The position numbers were made by a program, and so were the translations under genes. From contig NZ_AUCW01000016.1 of the NCBI RefSeq assembly GCF_000429965.1, forward strand, positions 94,677 to 158,676: a stretch of 64,000 bases of DNA, given 5' to 3'. The stretch is from Desulfogranum mediterraneum DSM 13871 (GTDB lineage: Bacteria; Desulfobacterota; Desulfobulbia; Desulfobulbales; Desulfobulbaceae). A model generated the notes under the pieces. The model was not told where the DNA came from, made no database searches, and saw only the letters and a list, made by a program, of their open reading frames with translations. This document shows positions 59,430-64,000 of the stretch, in pieces (position 1 is the stretch's first letter; the number at the start of each line of letters is the position of its first letter).

Positions 59430-60146
59430 TTATCCCCAGAGCAGCAGGTTCCCAAAGACAATCAGCAGCAGGTAGACCAGCCTGAGATAGGTCTGGCGGT
59501 TGATCCGGTCCGTCAAGAGAGCGCCCAGGGCCGTGCCGGCCAGGACAAAGGGAAAGGTGACGGCAAAGTAGTGCAGGGTCAGGAGGGTGGTCATGCCGCT
59601 GAGCGCATGGGCGGTGGCCGCGACCAGGGAGTTGACAAAGAAGAAGCCGCTCAGGGTCGCCTTGATCTGCTCCTTGCTCCAGTCCGAGAGGGTGGTGTAG
59701 ATGATCACCGGCGGGCCGCCGGCGCTGAGCATGGCAGTGATGGTACCGGTGATAAAACCGGCCAGGTAGCCCCAGATGGTGGCCAGCTGGAGCGGCTTGG
59801 GGCGGGCAAGCAGGTTATAGCCAGAGTAGCCGATCAGCATGATCCCCAGCAGCAGACGCAGTTGCCCGGGAGCGATGCTTTTCAGCAGGAGGGTGCCTGC
59901 CAGGATGCCGGGGAGGGTGCCCAGGATCAGGGGAAGGATCCTGGTCCGATCCATGGCAGAACGGAAGCGGTAGGCCATGTAGCTGGTCAGGATCACCCCG
60001 TTGAGGATGACCAGGGGGACCGCCAGCTTGACCTCCACCACCAGGCAGAGCAGGGGAATGGCCACCAGGCCGGCGCCAAAGCCGGTCATGCCCTGGATAA
60101 AGCCGGCCAAGAGAAAGATGAGTGCTGCAAGGAGCAGGGAAAGCAT
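59430..60146 (-). CDS. TauE/SafE-family sulfite-exporter-type permease
   Basis: A 238-residue membrane protein with about seven TM helices. Two family repeats are visible: GFIQGMTGFGAGLVAIPLL near residue 13 and GYLAGFITGTITAMLSAGGPPVIIY near 125. It belongs to the TSUP family, exporters or importers of sulfur-containing anions and other organic acids; the substrate is unknown. ATG 60146 is chosen because the first TM begins there; the upstream frame looks non-coding. Confidence 0.88.
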   Translation of the reverse strand: MLSLLLAALIFLLAGFIQGMTGFGAGLVAIPLLCLVVEVKLAVPLVILNGVILTSYMAYRFRSAMDRTRILPLILGTLPGILAGTLLLKSIAPGQLRLLLGIMLIGYSGYNLLARPKPLQLATIWGYLAGFITGTITAMLSAGGPPVIIYTTLSDWSKEQIKATLSGFFFVNSLVAATAHALSGMTTLLTLHYFAVTFPFVLAGTALGALLTDRINRQTYLRLVYLLLIVFGNLLLWG

Positions 60147-60537
60147 GGCTGATCCTGGTTGAGCCTGGTCTCGTCCTGAGCCCGGCTCAACTGGGGGGAT
60201 CAGGGCGCTGTCTTCTTGCCTGGAGCTGCAGTCGTGCAGCCGGCAACCAGCCGCCATCCTACTGCTGCAGCCCGGCGAGCGCAAGTCAGGACTCTCTCCC
60301 TGTCCACCTTGAGCAGAGTAAGCCGCCATTCCCTGGAGATCGCAGCTCTTAGAGGACCTGTCCCCCCCCTTGCCGGCCTGGTGAAACCGGCAGTCGCCCT
60401 GGACGCAAAGATATTGTTTTTTCTATGGAGTGCACAGGGGCGGCAGTGTGGGGGGCTTCATCCCAGGCTGTAATCAATGCTAAAGCCTGTGGCTCCCAGG
60501 GTTGCCAGATGCCAGGGGCAGCCTGCTCCCTCAAGAA

Positions 60538-60565
60538 CTGGATTCCCGCCTGCGCGGGAATGACG
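60538..60565 (-). repeat. REP-like palindrome
   Basis: Core GATTCCCGC-CTGC-GCGGGAATGAC matches the elements in the 31-kb array almost exactly. Confidence 0.8.
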
Positions 60566-60694
60566 ACTCTGAAAAATGCTGCGCCCTCACCATAAGCGCA
60601 AGTATATCGGGGATTATCTTGTCTTACTCTCTTTGTAGTGCTGCTGCAGAGCGATCTGCTCGTTCCTTCTTTTCTCGCCCTGCCCTCGGCTCTA

Positions 60695-60725
60695 CCGTCC
60701 TGCCCGCCTGTGCGGGCAGGACGAC
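60695..60725. repeat. REP-like palindrome with a perfect 11-bp stem
   Basis: GTCCTGCCCGC (60697-60707) pairs with GCGGGCAGGAC (60712-60722) around CTGT, flanked by CC and GAC. Confidence 0.75.
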
Positions 60726-60892
60726 TGCAAAGACACCAAGTAGCTAACCAGGATTCTGGACTCTCTCCCGGGTGGCAATACAGCAAAAAAGCTGTCCCCT
60801 GCCTGAGTACCAAGAAATTCAATCTATCTCCCGAGGCTGAAAGAAAACGCCATCTTTCAAGGTGGCCCGGAGACCTTTGCCGGCAACTCTGG

Positions 60893-61891
60893 TTAACGGA
60901 TGCCTTTTTTGGCAAGGGGGGCAACCAGGGCGATGTTGTCTTTGTGAACCAAGCCACCGCCTGTATCGATCTCCAGGCCGGTAAAGCCGTATTTTTTGGT
61001 GAGAACGATCTGGGCGACGGATAGGTATCCGAGAAGATAAGGCTGCATCTCTGAAACCAGATCCACATATCCATTTTCAATGGCTGTGGCCGTTGCTGGA
61101 GAGAGGGAAAAGCCGCCCACAAAAATATCATCTGCTGCTACACCAGCAGCTCTCAAAAAATTCTCTGTTTGAGATGTCAGTGCGCCGTGATCAATGAGCA
61201 TCATTTTGCAGTCAGGATGGCTGGCGAGGTATCCGGTGATAATCGGGACACCCATTGCAGAATCTTTGTCCACCTCCGGGCTGATTTCGATATAGTCGAC
61301 GATTATGCCAGCAGTTTCCAGGGTGCGGATCATGGCACGTGCACGCTTTCCCCGATCTTCCAGGCGTTTGAGTCCCCAGATCATTGCCCGGTCCCCACTT
61401 GCAAGGCCCGATCGTTTAAGAGATTCTTCCGCCAGTACCCTTCCCATAAGATCGTAATCAGTGCCTATGAATCCGAATCCTTTGGCTTTAAATTTCTTTA
61501 AGGTTTTCGGTAAACCGCTATCCACACAGGTTACGATGATCCCTTTAGCAAAGGCCTCATCAATGAAGGGTGCCAGGGAATCATCACCAGGGAGCCCCAT
61601 GAGCACAATACCGTCGGGCTTCGCTGCGACTCCTTTCTTGAAATTTTCGATTACTTTTTCCGGGTTCCAATCTGAGTAGAGATAGGTAACATCAGCACCC
61701 ATATCACTGGCGGCCTGCATGGCCCCATTCTGAACAATGGTGTTGTAGGGTCCGCCGACAGGGCCACCTGTGTCAAACCAGATAGTGGTATTCTGGCCAA
61801 GAGGGGAGAGCTCTTTGCCGGCAGAGGCGGTTGTTGCGATCAATGCGACCAGGGCCATGGCTGCAAGGAAAAATGCTGTCTGACTTTTCAT
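60893..61891 (-). CDS. Sugar-type ABC substrate-binding protein (RbsB-like, PBP1 fold)
   Basis: A 332-residue periplasmic binding protein with a signal peptide (QTAFFLAAMALVALIATTASAG). The PBP type 1 fold is seen in TIWFDTGGPVGGPYNTIVQNG, DGIVLMGLPGDDSLAPFIDEA and GIIVTCVDSGLPKTL, and the C-terminal half continues through DDIFVGGFSLSPAT. No permease or ATPase gene is nearby. It sits just downstream of a double-cubane-cluster reductase gene on the same strand, so the ligand may be the substrate or product of that enzyme (inference). Codon use is more A/T-rich than in upstream genes. Confidence 0.82.
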   Translation of the reverse strand: MKSQTAFFLAAMALVALIATTASAGKELSPLGQNTTIWFDTGGPVGGPYNTIVQNGAMQAASDMGADVTYLYSDWNPEKVIENFKKGVAAKPDGIVLMGLPGDDSLAPFIDEAFAKGIIVTCVDSGLPKTLKKFKAKGFGFIGTDYDLMGRVLAEESLKRSGLASGDRAMIWGLKRLEDRGKRARAMIRTLETAGIIVDYIEISPEVDKDSAMGVPIITGYLASHPDCKMMLIDHGALTSQTENFLRAAGVAADDIFVGGFSLSPATATAIENGYVDLVSEMQPYLLGYLSVAQIVLTKKYGFTGLEIDTGGGLVHKDNIALVAPLAKKGIR

Positions 61892-61956
61892 TTGTTTTTC
61901 CGTCTGTTTGTAATTTTTTGGTTCTGGTAAGTTGGGCACGATGCCAAAACAATGGA

Positions 61957-63096
61957 TTAGATCATTTCCAGATACGCCTCAATGCGCACCCGAAGCTGCT
62001 CTGTATCGCTTTCGGAATAGTCGGTTTCCAGGTGAAGGGTGGGAACGTTGAATTTTTCCTGCACCATTTCATCTATTTGATATGCTTCTACATTGTAGGT
62101 GTGGCATGCCTGCCAGGTGAGATCGATAACACCGTCTGCCCTAAAGTCGCGGATCATCTCTTCGAGGAGGTCAAAACGGCCAATGTTGGGGCTCATGACG
62201 GAGCAGGGGGTGGCCAGATACTGCTCTGCGAGGCTATCCATGGCCGGCTTTTCTTCGTCCACCGTAAATGCCTGTTTGTAGCCGGAGCAGTTTTCAAAGG
62301 CCACGATGTTGGCGCCACACTGCTCAACGATCTTTATTACCTTATCGCTCCCGAGTCCTGTCGGTACCCCGGTGAGTACAATCCTTTTGCCTCCACCGTG
62401 AGCTGGAATGTCATCCTGAAAGGTGCCTTTTCTGGCTTCTGCCGCGACTTCCTCCATAAAGGATATTCCTTTTTCCTTGTCTGCAAGGAAACCGATTTTG
62501 AAGAGGATCTCTAAAATCTGGGAACCGCTCAGGAGGATGGGGTTTGCCATGTTCAGGTCCATGAGCGCCTTTCTGGCATTCCGTTCCCTGTTCATCAGTC
62601 TGATCGCATCAGCCAATTTCTCTTCGTCGATAGTTACCCCGGTATAGGTTTCAACAAGATCCTTGAAGCGCTCCAGTTCTGATTTCCAGAGGGACATGGA
62701 AAGGTCGGTATCCTGGTTCTGGGGGAGTTGGAGGACATGGGTGGCTTTATGCCTGTTGAGCAGTTCAAACATCTTCTTTTTGCCGTCACAGGTTGTATCG
62801 CCCACAATAAGATCAGCTGTGCGAAAGAAGGCACAGGTATCACTCACGGCAAATCCAAAGCTGCTCTTGATGAGAGGGCAGAGATTACGAGGTAAAACCT
62901 CTTCTGCTTCGGCAATCGGGTCGTTGCGTGTTCCGCAGAGGGGAAGAGGAATTGCACCTGCGGCAACTGCGATTTCGGTGGGTGAATAGAGGCAGTAAAA
63001 GCCAATAGCTTTTCTGCCATCCGCTTTTGCCTGTTCAAGGTCATTAAGATTCTGGTCAAATATCTGTTGGAGTGAGTTCATTATTTCCGTTGTCAT
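61957..63096 (-). CDS. Double-cubane-cluster reductase, 2-hydroxyacyl-CoA dehydratase-like (YjiM/DCCP family)
   Basis: A 379-residue HgdB/FldB-like protein. Cluster cysteines appear in GFYCLYSPTEIAVAAGAIP near residue 35, NLCPLIKSS and DTCAFFRTADLIVGDTTCDG (about 73-105), typical of double-cubane proteins, with VPTGLGSDKVIKI and CSGYKQAF later. Such enzymes carry [8Fe-9S] and need an ATPase activator; they reduce small substrates, while classical dehydratases act on acyl-CoA. Substrate here is unknown. The partner activator gene lies 57 bases upstream. AAGGA precedes the ATG. Confidence 0.85.
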   Translation of the reverse strand: MTTEIMNSLQQIFDQNLNDLEQAKADGRKAIGFYCLYSPTEIAVAAGAIPLPLCGTRNDPIAEAEEVLPRNLCPLIKSSFGFAVSDTCAFFRTADLIVGDTTCDGKKKMFELLNRHKATHVLQLPQNQDTDLSMSLWKSELERFKDLVETYTGVTIDEEKLADAIRLMNRERNARKALMDLNMANPILLSGSQILEILFKIGFLADKEKGISFMEEVAAEARKGTFQDDIPAHGGGKRIVLTGVPTGLGSDKVIKIVEQCGANIVAFENCSGYKQAFTVDEEKPAMDSLAEQYLATPCSVMSPNIGRFDLLEEMIRDFRADGVIDLTWQACHTYNVEAYQIDEMVQEKFNVPTLHLETDYSESDTEQLRVRIEAYLEMI

Positions 63097-63153
63097 GACA
63101 GTTCCTTATGTGGTGGTAGGGATGGGTGGTGGGTTGGTCCCGGCTGGATAACG

Positions 63154-63936
63154 CTACAGGCTGGGATGTCTCTCTGGAGGATGTTGTGCCGCTTCTCTTG
63201 CTAACAGTGCTGCGCCAATGGCTCCGATGAGTTGAGGGTTTTCTGGGATCAGCACGCTGCGTTGCAGCTTTTCAGTCAGGAGCTTCTGCATACACGGGTT
63301 TTTGGCTACGCCTCCTGAAAAAATAATGTCTCCTGCACGTGAGACCCTGTTAATCATTGCAGCAACTCGGCTGATCACACTGGTGTGAAGGCCCAGGGCG
63401 ATCTCCTGGGGGTTTTCTCCCCTGGCGATAAGTGAGGTGACCTCAGATTCAGCAAAGACCGTACACATACTCGATATTTTCAGCTCATTGTTGGCACGGA
63501 GCGCTTCTTCTCCAAAATTTTCGATATCAAAACCGAGACTTCGGGCCATGATCTCCATAAACTTGCCTGTTCCCGCTGCACATCTGTCGTTCATCTCAAA
63601 TTTATGGACCCGCCCGTTTTCAAGCATCGAGATGGCTTTGCTGTCCTGACCGCCGATATCAAGAACGGTTTGAGCGTTTGGAAAACATGACCTTGCCCCT
63701 TTTGCGTGGGCTTTGATTTCTGTGACGGTGGCTGCATTAAATGAAATTTCAAATAAATTCCGACCATAACCTGTGGCGATAATGTGGTTATGGTCGGATT
63801 GGTTCACCATTCGTTTGGCCTCAGCCATGGGGTCAAAACCTGTGTCTGCCTGACAGCTGTACGTGATCTCACCCAGATCGTTGACCACTACCAGCTCGAT
63901 GGTTCGTGAACCAATATCAATTCCTGCATATTTCAT
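63154..63936 (-). CDS. ATPase activator of a 2-hydroxyacyl-CoA dehydratase-type enzyme (HgdC/YjiL-like)
   Basis: A 260-residue BadF/BadG/BcrA/BcrD ATPase. The ASKHA phosphate loops are YAGIDIGSRTIELVVV at the N-terminus and TVLDIGGQDSKAISM near 88; the [4Fe-4S] cysteines are in MNDRCAAGTGKFMEIMA near 115 and ISSMCTVFAESEVTSLIARG near 155. The C-terminal GGVAKNPCMQKLL is also conserved. It hydrolyses ATP to inject a low-potential electron into its partner, the double-cubane reductase downstream. The adjacent 64 bases upstream show no other gene. Confidence 0.92.
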   Translation of the reverse strand: MKYAGIDIGSRTIELVVVNDLGEITYSCQADTGFDPMAEAKRMVNQSDHNHIIATGYGRNLFEISFNAATVTEIKAHAKGARSCFPNAQTVLDIGGQDSKAISMLENGRVHKFEMNDRCAAGTGKFMEIMARSLGFDIENFGEEALRANNELKISSMCTVFAESEVTSLIARGENPQEIALGLHTSVISRVAAMINRVSRAGDIIFSGGVAKNPCMQKLLTEKLQRSVLIPENPQLIGAIGAALLAREAAQHPPERHPSL

Positions 63937-64000
63937 GGCTTGTACCAGCTCCTGCTGTCTGTAGATGATGTGTGTTGAAAGGTTATGGGTACCTTGAAAA

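Larger units (their letters stand above)
60147..60892. other. 746-base intergenic region
   Basis: No real gene. It contains the TauE gene upstream region, two REP-like palindromes (60538-60565 and 60695-60725), a short hairpin ACAGC/GCTGT around 60783-60799, and a hairpin CTGAAAGA/TCTTTCAAG at 60838-60863 that may end the minus-strand sugar-binding protein transcript. Confidence 0.5.

Noticed and set aside
60838..60863. Cyclic di-GMP riboswitch after the sugar-binding protein gene
   Set aside because: Only a simple hairpin is present; the conserved GEMM residues are missing and it lies downstream of the gene.
60349..61131. Minus-strand frame across the 60.4-61.1 kb gap
   Set aside because: It overlaps the sugar-binding protein gene in another frame and REP-like repeats; no conserved domain.

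Overview
The window looks like a chromosomal segment of a GC-rich (about 60 %) anaerobic Desulfobacterota bacterium, most likely of the Desulfobulbales. That placement rests on gene order and protein style (argB-argD-argF-argG-argH followed by dapF-dapA-dapB, a type II DAHP synthase, lptA-lptB-rpoN-ptsN, a double-cubane-cluster reductase with its activator), not on a database search. Almost everything is ordinary single-copy chromosome. No tRNA, rRNA, CRISPR array, phage or transposase was recognised.

1-10.3 kb: the end of a Pif1-like helicase, a DnaQ-type exonuclease, a Sui1/YciH factor, a PhnD-like binding protein beside a hybrid histidine kinase, an MthK-like potassium channel, a TrmO-like protein, a cytidylate-kinase-like protein and a B12-type radical SAM protein.

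10.3-12.5 kb holds the most notable locus: prfC (release factor 3), a short rhodanese gene interrupted by two in-frame UGA codons, then the radical SAM gene, all on the minus strand. Reading both UGA codons as selenocysteine restores a complete rhodanese whose active-site loop is YUDGPSUVRS, where Cys-containing relatives have YCDGPSC. A stem-loop with SECIS-like geometry follows. This is the best candidate for an undescribed system. prfC itself has a promoter followed at once by an intrinsic terminator in its leader.

12.6-21 kb: an esterase-like hydrolase, YceI, a ferric-reductase-like flavoprotein with prmA, DUF554 and DUF2293 genes, and a DUF2318 / FtsX-type permease / ATPase module that resembles part of bacterial iron-uptake systems. 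21-27 kb: a complete five-gene oligopeptide/dipeptide ABC transporter. 26.9-30.7 kb: two tandem ArgO-like exporters, a divergent ArgP-like LysR regulator and NADP-type glutamate dehydrogenase.

30.7-35 kb: a repeat-rich gap (2.3 copies of a 328-bp tandem unit carrying REP-like palindromes), a GAF-GGDEF protein with a 9-bp tandem repeat in its 5' end, TenA and a methyltransferase with a foldable leader. 35-43 kb: a tripartite RND efflux operon, a palindrome in the divergent promoter region, an HsdR_N-domain protein and DAHP synthase. 43-46.7 kb: ptsN, rpoN, lptB, lptA. 46.9-57 kb: the arginine and diaminopimelate/lysine pathway genes in one direction (argBDFGH, an FN3 lipoprotein, dapF, dapA, dapB), then folK, a YHS-domain protein, a transaldolase-like aldolase, a lytic transglycosylase and a TauE-type permease. 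60.9-64 kb has visibly lower GC and encodes a sugar-type binding protein, a double-cubane-cluster reductase and its activating ATPase, probably a transferred unit bordered by REP-like palindromes.

Nitrogen and amino-acid metabolism form a theme: glutamate supply (gdhA), arginine synthesis (argBDFGH), lysine/DAP synthesis (dapFAB), basic amino-acid export (argO pair with argP), sigma-54 and PtsN.
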